A DNA stretch of 64,000 nucleotides, taken from positions 58,406-122,405 of the forward strand of contig NZ_BQUN01000106.1 of assembly GCF_026008495.1 (NCBI RefSeq). The letters run 5' to 3'. The notes under the pieces are model-generated. The model made no database searches. It was given only the letters and a program-made list of their open reading frames with translations, and had not been told where the DNA came from. This DNA comes from Streptomyces sp. A012304. Lineage in GTDB: Bacteria; Actinomycetota; Actinomycetes; Streptomycetales; Streptomycetaceae. Positions within the stretch are counted from its first letter, which is position 1, and each line of letters opens with the position of its first letter. This document shows positions 52,368 to 59,849 of the stretch, in pieces. Position numbers and translations under genes: made by a program.

Positions 52368-52428
52368 TGAGGGGACGATCACTACCCCGTGTGCGCGGGC
52401 GTCACCCACCGCCCGAGGAGGTGCCCCG

Positions 52429-53214
52429 ATGCCGAAGACCGGTGACCGAGCCCGTGCCGCGTCCGGCTCCGCGCTCGACGCGCTGCCCTTCGCGCTGGAC
52501 CGTACCAGCCCGGTACCGCTCTACTACCAGCTGGCCCAGCAGTTGGAGGCGGCGATCGAGCACGGGGCGCTCGCCCCGGGCAATCTGCTGGGCAACGAGA
52601 TCGACCTGTCGACCCGCCTCGGCCTCTCCCGCCCGACCGTCCGCCAGGCGATCCAGTCCCTGGTCGACAAGGGGCTGCTGGTGCGCCGCCGCGGAGTGGG
52701 CACACAGGTGGTGCACAGCCAGGTGAAACGGCCGCTGGAACTGAGCAGCCTCTACGACGACCTGGAGGCGGCCGGACAGGGTCCCACCACGCACGTCGTC
52801 CGCAACGAGCGGGTCGCGGCCACCGCCGACGTCGCCGCCGCGCTCGGGATCGCGGAGGGCGCCGAGGTCACGCTTCTGGAGCGGCTGCGCTCGACGCACG
52901 GCGAGCCGGTGGCGTTCCTGTGCAACTACCTGCCCCCGGCCCTGCTGGACCTCGACACGGCACGGCTGGAGGAGACCGGCCTGTACCGGCTGCTGCGCGC
53001 GGCGGGCATCACGCTGCACAGCGCCCGCCAGACGATCGGCGCCCGCAGCGCCACCCTCGACGAGGCCGCCCTGCTCGCGGAGAAGCCGGGGGCGGCCCTG
53101 CTGACCATGCAGCGCACGGCGTACGACGACACCGGACGCCCGGTCGAGTACGGGACGCACATCTACCGCGCGTCCCGGTACGCGTTCGACTTCCAGCTGC
53201 TGGTCAGACCGTAG
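52429..53214 (+). CDS. GntR-family regulator (HutC type)
   Basis: A 261-aa GntR regulator. The winged helix-turn-helix region is LGNEIDLSTRLGLSRPTVRQ. The C-terminal UTRA domain (LLERLRSTHGEPVAFLCNYL) binds the effector. A GntR gene in this position, divergent from a sugar importer and next to inositol genes, matches the arrangement of inositol-catabolism regulators in Streptomyces. It ends 11 bases inside the convergent AraC gene. Confidence 0.95.
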   Translation: MPKTGDRARAASGSALDALPFALDRTSPVPLYYQLAQQLEAAIEHGALAPGNLLGNEIDLSTRLGLSRPTVRQAIQSLVDKGLLVRRRGVGTQVVHSQVKRPLELSSLYDDLEAAGQGPTTHVVRNERVAATADVAAALGIAEGAEVTLLERLRSTHGEPVAFLCNYLPPALLDLDTARLEETGLYRLLRAAGITLHSARQTIGARSATLDEAALLAEKPGAALLTMQRTAYDDTGRPVEYGTHIYRASRYAFDFQLLVRP

Positions 53215-53980
53215 GACGGGCCCGGAAACCATAGGGTGCGGCGCACCGCAGAGACGAAGGCGTACGCCCGGTGAAGTCCCGGGCGGTACGGGTGAGGTGA
53301 GCCTGATCGGCAAAGCCCGCGGTTGCTGCAGCGAGGGCGGCGGTCCGGCCCGGCAAGCTGGTGATCGCGACACGGAGGCGGCCCCAGCGGCGCAGGCGGG
53401 TGAGCGTGATGCCCACGTCCCGCCCGACCAGGGCGCGCATCCGCGGGGCCGACAGACCGACTTCCTCGGCGACCGAGGCAAGGGGCATGTCCGGATCACA
53501 CGACGTGCACAGGCGGACAGCGTGGGCGACCCGCGGATCGAGTGAGGCCGGGCGTCCGGCGAGGGCCCGCAGTTCTGCGTATCCGGCGGCCAGGTCCACG
53601 CCGGTGTCGGGTCCGTCGGAACCGGTGCTGCCGAGCGCCGCCAGCAGGCGGCGGACCTCGTCCACACCGAGCAGGATCGGCTCCGGCTGGGACGGCAGCA
53701 GCCAGGCGTCGACGAACAGGGCGACGTAGGAAGAGGTCACCGCGCACGCGTGGGCCAGCTGGGGCGGGACGATCAGTCCGGGAGCACTCAGGGCCGGCTG
53801 TCCCGGCCGGAAGATTCCGGCGTGGCCGCCGAGCGGCAGCACGACTTTCCATGCCGGCAGACGGTGTGAGCCGACACGGAACGGGTGGGACTCGGCGAAC
53901 ATCATCGCCTCGCCCGCGGAAGCGCAAACGACGCGGCGATCGTTTTGTTCAAGCGCCCATGCGCGGGGTGAACGGAGCAT
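53204..53980 (-). CDS. AraC-family transcriptional regulator
   Basis: A 258-aa AraC-type regulator. The C-terminal double helix-turn-helix includes LASVAEEVGLSAPRMRALVG and AAATAGFADQAHLTRTARDF. The N-terminal half is a cupin-like sensing domain. The ATG at 53980 is chosen because upstream in-frame sequence runs through the DoxX gene. Its start is only 6 bases from the divergent doxX-like start, so one short region must drive both genes. Confidence 0.9.
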   Translation of the reverse strand: MLRSPRAWALEQNDRRVVCASAGEAMMFAESHPFRVGSHRLPAWKVVLPLGGHAGIFRPGQPALSAPGLIVPPQLAHACAVTSSYVALFVDAWLLPSQPEPILLGVDEVRRLLAALGSTGSDGPDTGVDLAAGYAELRALAGRPASLDPRVAHAVRLCTSCDPDMPLASVAEEVGLSAPRMRALVGRDVGITLTRLRRWGRLRVAITSLPGRTAALAAATAGFADQAHLTRTARDFTGRTPSSLRCAAPYGFRARPTV

Positions 53981-53986
53981 CGTGCC

Positions 53987-54358
53987 ATGGAGGTTATCGC
54001 TGCCGCCGGGCTGGCGGCCTTTCTCGTCACCACGGGAGTCATGCACTTTCTGACCCCGGACTACTTCCGCACGCTGGTACCCGCCTGGTTCCGCCGACAA
54101 CGGCTCCTCGTGTCCGCCAGCGGGGCGGCAGAGATCGTGGTGGGTGTGCTGGTGCTGGTTCCGCGCACCCGGGCGGCCGGGAGCCTGTCCGCCGCAGTTC
54201 TCGTCACCTGCTATCTGGTGTCCCACGTGGACGCGGTGCGACGCGCCAGGCCGGACCGGCCCCGGTTACTGGAGCGACCGGTAGGCGCGGTGGCCCGGCT
54301 GGTGGTGAACGTCCTCTACATCGTGTGGGCGGTCGCTGTGGCCAGGTCGGGACCTTGA
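53987..54358 (+). CDS. DoxX-like membrane protein with a TTA codon
   Basis: A 123-aa integral membrane protein with four hydrophobic segments and the DoxX-type pattern AGLAAFLVTTGVMHFLTPDYF. Codon 94 is TTA (54266-54268), read by the bldA tRNA in Streptomyces, so its translation may be tied to development. It is divergent from the AraC gene, which probably regulates it. The biochemical role of such small DoxX proteins is unclear. Confidence 0.82.
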   Translation: MEVIAAAGLAAFLVTTGVMHFLTPDYFRTLVPAWFRRQRLLVSASGAAEIVVGVLVLVPRTRAAGSLSAAVLVTCYLVSHVDAVRRARPDRPRLLERPVGAVARLVVNVLYIVWAVAVARSGP

Positions 54359-54427
54359 CGCCAACACCAATGGCGGGCGCGCTTGGCTGCCTGGGCGCAG
54401 TCTTCGTCGTCCTAGGAGAATGGTTGG

Positions 54428-54994
54428 ATGGTCACGCTTGAGACTCCCCGTTTGATCCTGCGTCGCTGGCGCGAGGAGGACGTTGCGCCCATGGCGGCCG
54501 TCCATTCCGACCCGGAGGTCATGCGGTGGATCCGTGACGGTAGCGTCCTTGACGAAAGGCAGACTCGCGGCAGGCTCCAGGCATGGGAGAGCGAGTGGGA
54601 GTCACAGGGCTTCGGCCTGTTCGCCGTGGAGATCCGGTCCACTGGCGAGCTGGCCGGGTTCACTGGCCTTTCGGTGCCCAACTACTTGCCGGAGGTACTG
54701 CCGGCGGTCGAGGTCGGCTGGCGGCTGGGACGTTCCCACTGGGGGCAGGGCTTGGCCACCGAGGCCGCTGCGGCCGCTGTACGGTTCGGGTTCGTAGAGC
54801 GAGGGCTTGAGCGGATCGTCAGCATCACTCAGGTGGGCAACGACGCCTCCGAACGGATCATGAGCAAACTGGGGATGCATCTGTTCCGTGAGACCGTCAA
54901 TCCCACCGGTGGTCGGCGAGTACGGGTGTTCGAGTTGTCGTCACGTATCGAGCCGGATGCACCGCCAGCAGGTCGGGCTCGAACGTCTGGATGA
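54428..54994 (+). CDS. GNAT acetyltransferase (RimJ/RimL type)
   Basis: A 188-aa N-acetyltransferase. It opens with TPRLILRRWREEDVAPM. The acetyl-CoA site is around RSHWGQGLATEAAAAAVRFG, and the C-terminal motif is VGNDASERIMSKLGM. GNATs of this kind acetylate protein N-termini or small amines. Base composition is somewhat less GC-rich than the neighbours, and an IS-derived element follows, so recent acquisition is possible. The substrate is unknown. Confidence 0.9.
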   Translation: MVTLETPRLILRRWREEDVAPMAAVHSDPEVMRWIRDGSVLDERQTRGRLQAWESEWESQGFGLFAVEIRSTGELAGFTGLSVPNYLPEVLPAVEVGWRLGRSHWGQGLATEAAAAAVRFGFVERGLERIVSITQVGNDASERIMSKLGMHLFRETVNPTGGRRVRVFELSSRIEPDAPPAGRARTSG

Positions 54995-55076
54995 GGAAAC
55001 TGACGCTCCCGGTGGGGAACGAAGTGGCGTTGCACCACGCTGACGCAGCTGGGCCCAGGGGCTGTCTGGCAAATGA

Positions 55077-55130
55077 TCACGCGGTGGATTCGCGGCGCCA
55101 CAGGATCAGAGCTGCCATGACGATTCCTGC
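55077..55130 (-). pseudogene. C-terminal remnant of a transposase
   Basis: The frame reads AGIVMAALILWRRESTA followed by a stop, matching the style of IS5-type transposase C-termini (hydrophobic helix then basic WRR). It has no start codon and is directly preceded, at 55131, by the stop of the 90-aa frame. The stop lies about 20 bases from the right inverted repeat, as expected. Confidence 0.55.
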
Positions 55131-55403
55131 CTAGTGCTCGTGCTCGGACTCCCGCGCGGGGTCCATCACGAAACGACTCAGCCGGTAGGTGGTCGGCAGT
55201 CCCAGGCGCCCGCACAGCGTGTCGATCCGGATCATCGACCCGTCGACTCCTGCCTCCTGAAGACGGCGCAACCGCGTACGCATCTCCGCCTGGTCCCGCG
55301 TCTCAACGACCACTTCCCACTGTCCCGCGTTCGGCACGGTGCGAGCAGCAAGCCGCTGCCGCGCGTCCTCTTGCCTCCGCCTTCTTTTCCCCTGCCCTGG
55401 CAC
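55131..55403 (-). CDS. Small hypothetical protein inside the IS-derived element
   Basis: A 90-aa basic protein. The N-terminus is Arg/Lys-rich (MPGQGKRRRRQEDARQRLAA), the middle has NAGQWEVVVETRDQAEMRTR, and the end is YRLSRFVMDPARESEHEH. It ends exactly where the transposase remnant begins. I recognise no domain. It may be a passenger gene carried by the element or a host gene truncated by rearrangement. Its start has only a weak ribosome site. Confidence 0.5.
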   Translation of the reverse strand: MPGQGKRRRRQEDARQRLAARTVPNAGQWEVVVETRDQAEMRTRLRRLQEAGVDGSMIRIDTLCGRLGLPTTYRLSRFVMDPARESEHEH

Positions 55404-55526
55404 CTGCCCAGAATCACTGGCCGGTGTCAGGACGGCAAGGCAATTGGACCGAGCACGTACATCCCCACTCGGTTTATCAGACAGGCCATGGGCCCCGCGA
55501 CGCCGGGATGATCCAGACGACAGGGC

Positions 55527-56285
55527 CTAGCGCGGCGCCATCCGCAGGGCGCCGTCCATGCGGATGGTCTCGCCGTTGAGGTAGTCGTGGTCGACGATGG
55601 CGAGGGCAAGCTTGGCGTACTCCTCGGGCTGCGCGAAGCGGTGCGGGAAGGGCACACCGGCCGCGAGCGAGGTGCGGAACTCCTCGGAGACGGTCGCCAT
55701 CATCGGCGTGTCCACGATTCCGGGGGCGATGGTGCACACCCGGATGCCGTACTGCGCGAGATCGCGGGCGGCCGGCAGGGTCAGGCCGACGACACCGCCC
55801 TTGGAGGACGCGTAGGCGGCCTGGCCGATCTGGCCGTCGTATGCGGCGATGGACGCGGTGTTGACGATGACGCCGCGCTGCCCGTTCTCGTCGGCCTCGG
55901 TCCCGGCGATGGCCTCCGAGGCGAGCGCGAGCACGTTGAAGGTGCCGATCAGGTTGATCTGGACGACCTTGGCGTACACACCGAGGTCGTGGACGCCCTT
56001 CTTGCCGAGGATGCGCATCGACGGGCCGACGCCGGCGCAGTTGACGACCGTGCGCAGCGGCACGCCCGCGCCCGCCGCGGTGGCGACGGCGGCGCGGACC
56101 TGCTCGGGATCGGTGACGTCGGCGGGGACGTAGGTGACGCCGGCGACCTCGGGGGCCTTGTCGACGCCGTCCTTGAGGTCGAGGGCGAAGACCGTCGCGC
56201 CGCGCTCGGCGAGCGCCTTCGCGGTGGCCGCTCCGAGGCCGGACGCACCGCCGGTGACGAGGGCGGCGGTGTTCTCGAGCTGCAT
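55527..56285 (-). CDS. SDR-family 3-hydroxyacyl-CoA dehydrogenase-like protein
   Basis: A 252-aa SDR resembling type II 3-hydroxyacyl-CoA dehydrogenases. The NAD motif is ALVTGGASGLGAATAKAL, then NCAGVGPS, and the catalytic Tyr/Lys lie in QAAYASSKGGVVGLTL. ATG 56285 is chosen among three overlapping starts because AAGGAG is 5 bases away. It follows an acyl-CoA dehydrogenase gene with overlap, so the pair would carry out consecutive oxidation steps on an acyl-CoA. Confidence 0.92.
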   Translation of the reverse strand: MQLENTAALVTGGASGLGAATAKALAERGATVFALDLKDGVDKAPEVAGVTYVPADVTDPEQVRAAVATAAGAGVPLRTVVNCAGVGPSMRILGKKGVHDLGVYAKVVQINLIGTFNVLALASEAIAGTEADENGQRGVIVNTASIAAYDGQIGQAAYASSKGGVVGLTLPAARDLAQYGIRVCTIAPGIVDTPMMATVSEEFRTSLAAGVPFPHRFAQPEEYAKLALAIVDHDYLNGETIRMDGALRMAPR

Positions 56286-56287
56286 CA

Positions 56288-57466
56288 TCACTCCTTGCCG
56301 AGGGCGGTGAGCACACCGCCCTCGCTCCGGTCCAGCGCACGGGAGATGATCATGCGCTGGATCTGATTGGTTCCTTCGAAGATCTGCATGACCTTCGCCT
56401 CACGCATGTAGCGCTCGACGGGGAAGTCCCGGGTGTATCCGTACCCGCCGAGCACCTGCACGGCGTCCGTGGTCACCTTCATGGCGTTGTCGGTGGCCAC
56501 CAGCTTGGCGATGGACGCCTCCCGGGTGAAGGTCAGACCGAGGTCCTTCAGCCGGGCCGCGGACAGCGCGGTGGCGCGGGCCGACTCGATCGCGGCGCCC
56601 ATGTCGGCGAGGACGAACGCCAGCCCCTGGTGCTCGATGATCGGCTTGCCGAAGGTCTCCCGCTCGCGGGCGTAGCGCACCGCGTGGTCGAGGGCACCCT
56701 GGGCGAGGCCGGTGGCGACAGCGGCGATGCCTAGACGGCCGCAGTCGAGGGAGGCGAGCGCGATCTTCAAGCCCTGCCCCTCCTCCCCGATCCGCCGCTC
56801 CACCGGCACCCGCACGTCATCGAGCCGCATGGTCGCGGTCGCCGACCCGGTCAGCCCCATCTTCCGCTCCGGCGGGTCGGCGCTCAGCCCCGGGGTGCCG
56901 GCCGGGACCAGGAAGCAGGAGATGCCGTGGGTGCGGTCGTCGGAGGTGCGGGCCATGACCGTGTAGAAGTCGGCGTACCCGCCGTGCGTGGTCCACGCCT
57001 TGGCACCGTTGAGGACGTACGCGTCGCCGTCGCGGACCGCGCGGGTGCGCATGGCCGCCGGGTCGGAGCCGGCGTGCGGCTCGGACAGGCAGTAGGCGCC
57101 GAGGAGTTCGCCGCCGAGCATCTCCGGCAGCCACGCGCGCCGCTGCTCCTCGGTGCCGAAGCGGGCGAGCGGGAAGCAGGACAGCGCGTGCACCGAGATC
57201 CCCACGGCGACGCTCGACCAGACCGCCGCGACCTCCTCCAGCACCTGGAGGTACACCTCGTACGGCTGGCCCGCCCCACCGTGCTCCTCGGCGAAGGGCA
57301 GTCCGAGCAGGCCGCTGCGGCCGAGGGTGCGGAAGACGTCCCGGGGGAACTCCCCGTCCGCCTCGGCCTCGGCGACCCGGGGGGCGAGTTCCTTCGCGGC
57401 GAGGGTGCGCGTGAGCTGCACGAGGTCGACGGCTTCCTCGGTCGGCAGGGCGCGAGTGGCAGGCAC
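56288..57466 (-). CDS. Acyl-CoA dehydrogenase
   Basis: A 392-aa FAD-dependent acyl-CoA dehydrogenase. FAD/substrate motifs are AYCLSEPHAGSDPAAM and WTTHGGYADFYTVMAR. The catalytic Glu lies in the C-terminal IFEGTNQIQRMIISR, and RYMREAKVMQ is also typical. GTG 57466 is preferred because GGAGG stands 5 bases before it; an in-frame GTG at 57478 lacks a ribosome site. It is the first gene of an operon with the SDR, under a promoter that contains a palindrome. Confidence 0.95.
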   Translation of the reverse strand: MPATRALPTEEAVDLVQLTRTLAAKELAPRVAEAEADGEFPRDVFRTLGRSGLLGLPFAEEHGGAGQPYEVYLQVLEEVAAVWSSVAVGISVHALSCFPLARFGTEEQRRAWLPEMLGGELLGAYCLSEPHAGSDPAAMRTRAVRDGDAYVLNGAKAWTTHGGYADFYTVMARTSDDRTHGISCFLVPAGTPGLSADPPERKMGLTGSATATMRLDDVRVPVERRIGEEGQGLKIALASLDCGRLGIAAVATGLAQGALDHAVRYARERETFGKPIIEHQGLAFVLADMGAAIESARATALSAARLKDLGLTFTREASIAKLVATDNAMKVTTDAVQVLGGYGYTRDFPVERYMREAKVMQIFEGTNQIQRMIISRALDRSEGGVLTALGKE

Positions 57467-57501
57467 GGCAACCTCCACGGGTGAGACCGGAGCGGTAGGA
57501 G

Positions 57502-57529
57502 TGATACTGAGAGGAGTACGAAAGTATCA
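57502..57529. promoter_or_regulatory. Palindromic operator upstream of the acyl-CoA dehydrogenase
   Basis: TGATACT (57502-57508) and AGTATCA (57523-57529) form a dyad with a 14-base centre, 36 bases before the GTG start. The adjacent TetR protein is the likely ligand. Confidence 0.55.
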
Positions 57530-57589
57530 TTCACAGTACGGCACCGGGGCGCAACGCGACATCCTCCGGGAGACGGAGAGGCGGGTCCG

Positions 57590-58162
57590 TCAGGAGGAGA
57601 CGGCGTGCACGATGAGCGAGGCGAGCTGCTCGTACGCCTCCGCGTCGGTCAGCCCGGTGCGGGCCTTCAGTTCGCCCTGCTGGATCTGGCGCATGGTCGC
57701 GGCGGCGACCTCGCCAACGAACGCGGCGTGCACCTCGCGGAAGGCGCCGTGCGAGACGCCCTCCGCGATCAGCCGGCGTACCCGCTCGGCGGCCATCCGG
57801 GTGTTGGCCTCGTACACCTCGCGCGCGGGCGGGAACTCCGCCACGTCGTCGAGGAACCGGCGCGAGAGCGGGCGCAGTTGCTCGGCGACGGCGGTCAGAT
57901 AGACGCGCACCCGGTCGGAGGGGTCGTCGGTCTGCGCCACCCGCTTCTCGACGGCCTCGGTCGCCCCGCGGAAGTAGTGCTTGACCGCCTCCACCACCAG
58001 TCCCTGCTTGCTGCGGGCCAGCTGGTACAGGGTGGTCTTGGAGCAGCGCAGCCGCTCGGCGAGGTCGTCGAGGGTGAGGTCCGAGAACCCCTGTGCCGTC
58101 AGCAACGCGACGAGTCGTTCCAGCAGGTCGGCCTGTCGGGCGGTGCGGCGGGTGGACGGCAT
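57590..58162 (-). CDS. TetR-family regulator
   Basis: A 190-aa TetR protein. The helix-turn-helix is LTLDDLAERLRCSKTTLYQL. The C-terminal domain is helical. It is located directly upstream of, and in the same direction as, the acyl-CoA dehydrogenase operon, with the palindrome between. It probably responds to an acyl-CoA or fatty acid. Confidence 0.94.
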   Translation of the reverse strand: MPSTRRTARQADLLERLVALLTAQGFSDLTLDDLAERLRCSKTTLYQLARSKQGLVVEAVKHYFRGATEAVEKRVAQTDDPSDRVRVYLTAVAEQLRPLSRRFLDDVAEFPPAREVYEANTRMAAERVRRLIAEGVSHGAFREVHAAFVGEVAAATMRQIQQGELKARTGLTDAEAYEQLASLIVHAVSS

Positions 58163-58217
58163 GATCCCAGCCTATCCGCGCCGCCCACGGCCCACGCCGC
58201 CCCCCGCGGCCGGGCCC

Positions 58218-59204
58218 TCAGTGCACCGCGTCCAGCCGCGCCCGCTGGTCCGGCGTCAGCTCCAGGTCCACGGCGGCGAGGGTCTCCTCCAGTTGCGCCA
58301 CCGACGACGCGCCCACGAGCGGGACGACCGGCAGCTCCCCGCCGAGCTGCCAGGCCAGCACGACCTGGTTGAGGGTGGCGCCGGTCTCCCGCGCGACCTC
58401 GCGCAGCACCGCGAGCCGGGCCGGGGTGCCCGGGTGGTCGTAGTCCGGCGGCAGCGGCCTGTCCGGGTTGGTGTAGGCGCCCTTCAGCAGCGGCGAGTAG
58501 GCGACCAGGGTCAGGCCGGGCTCCGCCCGCAGGTAACTCATGAGTTCCGGGCCGGCCGTGCCGAGGTTGCCGTCCGGGAACAGGTCGCTGGGCACGTCGG
58601 ACCGCGGGCGCAGATGACTGTGCTGGTACTGGAGCACCTCGTAGCCGGGCAGACCGGCCGCCGCGGCGATGGCCCGGGCCCGTTCCACGCGCCAGACGGC
58701 CTGGTTGCTCACCCCGAGCAGGCCGACGGTGCCCTCCGCGACGAGCGCGGCGAACCCCTCGACGGTCTCGCGCTGCGGGACGGTGTGGTCGTCGATGTGG
58801 GCGTAGAGCAGGTCGAGCTTCTCCATGCCGAGCCGCTCCCGGCTGCGTTCGGACGACTCGCGGATCACCTTCGCCGACAGTCCCTCGGGGTTGTCGGTGT
58901 AGCTGGTTCCGGGCGCCAGGGGCCGGGCGCCGAGCTTCGTGGCGACGACGATCTCCGCCCCGACGCCGCGGCTGCGCCGCCACCGTCCGAGCAGTTCCTC
59001 GCTCTGGCCGCCCTGACCGCCGTCCGCCCAGAACGCGTAGTTGTCGGACGTGTCGACGAAGGTGCCGCCCGCCTCGACGTAGCGGTCGAGGATCGCGAAC
59101 GACGTCCGTTCGTCCGTCGCGGTCCCGAACAGCATCGTTCCGAGCGCGAGCACGCTGACCTCGCGGCGGGTGGCCGGGTCGCCGCCGATGGTGCGGTACT
59201 TCAT
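58218..59204 (-). CDS. Aldo/keto reductase
   Basis: A 328-aa AKR with the expected catalytic set: Asp and Tyr in TFVDTSDNYAF, Lys in VVATKLG and His in LLYAHIDDH. The NADP site is in the C-terminal PLVGASSVAQLEETLAA. ATG 59204 has GGGAGGA upstream, which lies in the 3' arm of a strong hairpin. The substrate could be an aldehyde, keto-sugar or xenobiotic carbonyl. A MerR-type promoter stands in front of the gene. Confidence 0.94.
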   Translation of the reverse strand: MKYRTIGGDPATRREVSVLALGTMLFGTATDERTSFAILDRYVEAGGTFVDTSDNYAFWADGGQGGQSEELLGRWRRSRGVGAEIVVATKLGARPLAPGTSYTDNPEGLSAKVIRESSERSRERLGMEKLDLLYAHIDDHTVPQRETVEGFAALVAEGTVGLLGVSNQAVWRVERARAIAAAAGLPGYEVLQYQHSHLRPRSDVPSDLFPDGNLGTAGPELMSYLRAEPGLTLVAYSPLLKGAYTNPDRPLPPDYDHPGTPARLAVLREVARETGATLNQVVLAWQLGGELPVVPLVGASSVAQLEETLAAVDLELTPDQRARLDAVH

Positions 59205-59212
59205 GCTGAGTC

Positions 59213-59252
59213 CTCCCGTCCGGCCGGCGGTGCTTCGCCGGCCGGACGGGAG
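59213..59252 (-). terminator. 17-bp hairpin that overlaps the AKR ribosome site
   Basis: A perfect 17-base stem with a 6-base loop begins 9 bases before the AKR start; its distal arm contains most of the ribosome site. It can serve as terminator for the cupin gene upstream, or as translational control of AKR on long transcripts. Confidence 0.6.
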
Positions 59253-59281
59253 TCTTGCCGTTGAAGTGCGCTTCAAGGCAA
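59251..59281 (-). promoter_or_regulatory. MerR-type promoter and operator of the AKR gene
   Basis: On the minus strand TTGCCT and AAGACT are 19 bases apart, the long spacing of MerR-activated promoters. A 16-base dyad TTGAAG-N4-CTTCAA (59261-59276) fills the spacer. No MerR gene is in the window. Confidence 0.5.
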
Positions 59282-59296
59282 GTCCCTGGCCGGGAT

Positions 59297-59827
59297 TCAG
59301 CCGCCGGTGTCGGCCCCGATCAGTACGAAGGCCATCGTCACCGGCCGGTCGCCGCGGTTGCGCCAGGCGTGCCGGGTGGCGTTCTGGACGACGAGGTCGC
59401 CGGCCGACAGCCGGGTGCACCGGCCGTCGTCGAGTTCGAGGTCGATCTCGCCCTCCAGCACGATGCCGTAGTCCACGGTGGGGGTGGCGTGGGTGCCGTC
59501 GGGCGCGATGAGCTCCGCGAGGCCCGGCGAGTCGGCCCGCTGCTCGCGGTCGAAGGCGACGGGGTCGAACGCCGGGTCGGCCATCGCGGTGTCCGGCGGG
59601 AAGGTCAGGACGACGAACCGTGTCCCACCGGGCGCCGGGAGCAGGCTGGTGACCTTCGGTGTGGGGTCCTCCCCGTCGCGGTGGACGGGTTCGCCCGGTT
59701 CGGTGGCCCACGGCAGGCGGGACACCCAGCCCGGCAGGCTGGTGAACTCCCTGCTGCGGGGAACGGGGCCGTCGCTGACGACCACCGACCTGCCGTTCTC
59801 GTCGTGGCCGGTGACGACTCTGCGCAT
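59297..59827 (-). CDS. Cupin-domain protein
   Basis: A 176-aa protein. The cupin half contains YGIVLEGEIDLELDDG, AGDLVVQNATRHAWRN and VTMAFVLI. Only some of the usual metal-binding His remain. The ATG at 59827 is preferred over one at 59848. It likely binds or converts a small organic acid or aldehyde. It lies between the APH-type kinase gene and the AKR gene in one direction. Confidence 0.85.
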   Translation of the reverse strand: MRRVVTGHDENGRSVVVSDGPVPRSREFTSLPGWVSRLPWATEPGEPVHRDGEDPTPKVTSLLPAPGGTRFVVLTFPPDTAMADPAFDPVAFDREQRADSPGLAELIAPDGTHATPTVDYGIVLEGEIDLELDDGRCTRLSAGDLVVQNATRHAWRNRGDRPVTMAFVLIGADTGG

Positions 59828-59849
59828 CGGTTTTCTGCCTTCCTTCACT

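Larger units (their letters stand above)
55057..55488 (-). mobile_element. Short IS-derived element with passenger ORF and transposase remnant
   Basis: The ends GGGGCTGTCTGGCAAA (from 55058) and, on the other strand, TGGCCTGTCTGATAAA (from 55488) are imperfect inverted repeats with 13 matches in 16 positions. Both boundaries are flanked by TGGGCCC (55050-55056 and 55489-55495), a possible target duplication. Inside, next to the right end, lie the last 18 codons of a transposase-like frame. The interior otherwise holds a 90-aa open frame in the same direction. It looks like a 432-base non-autonomous relic of an IS5-type element. Confidence 0.55.
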
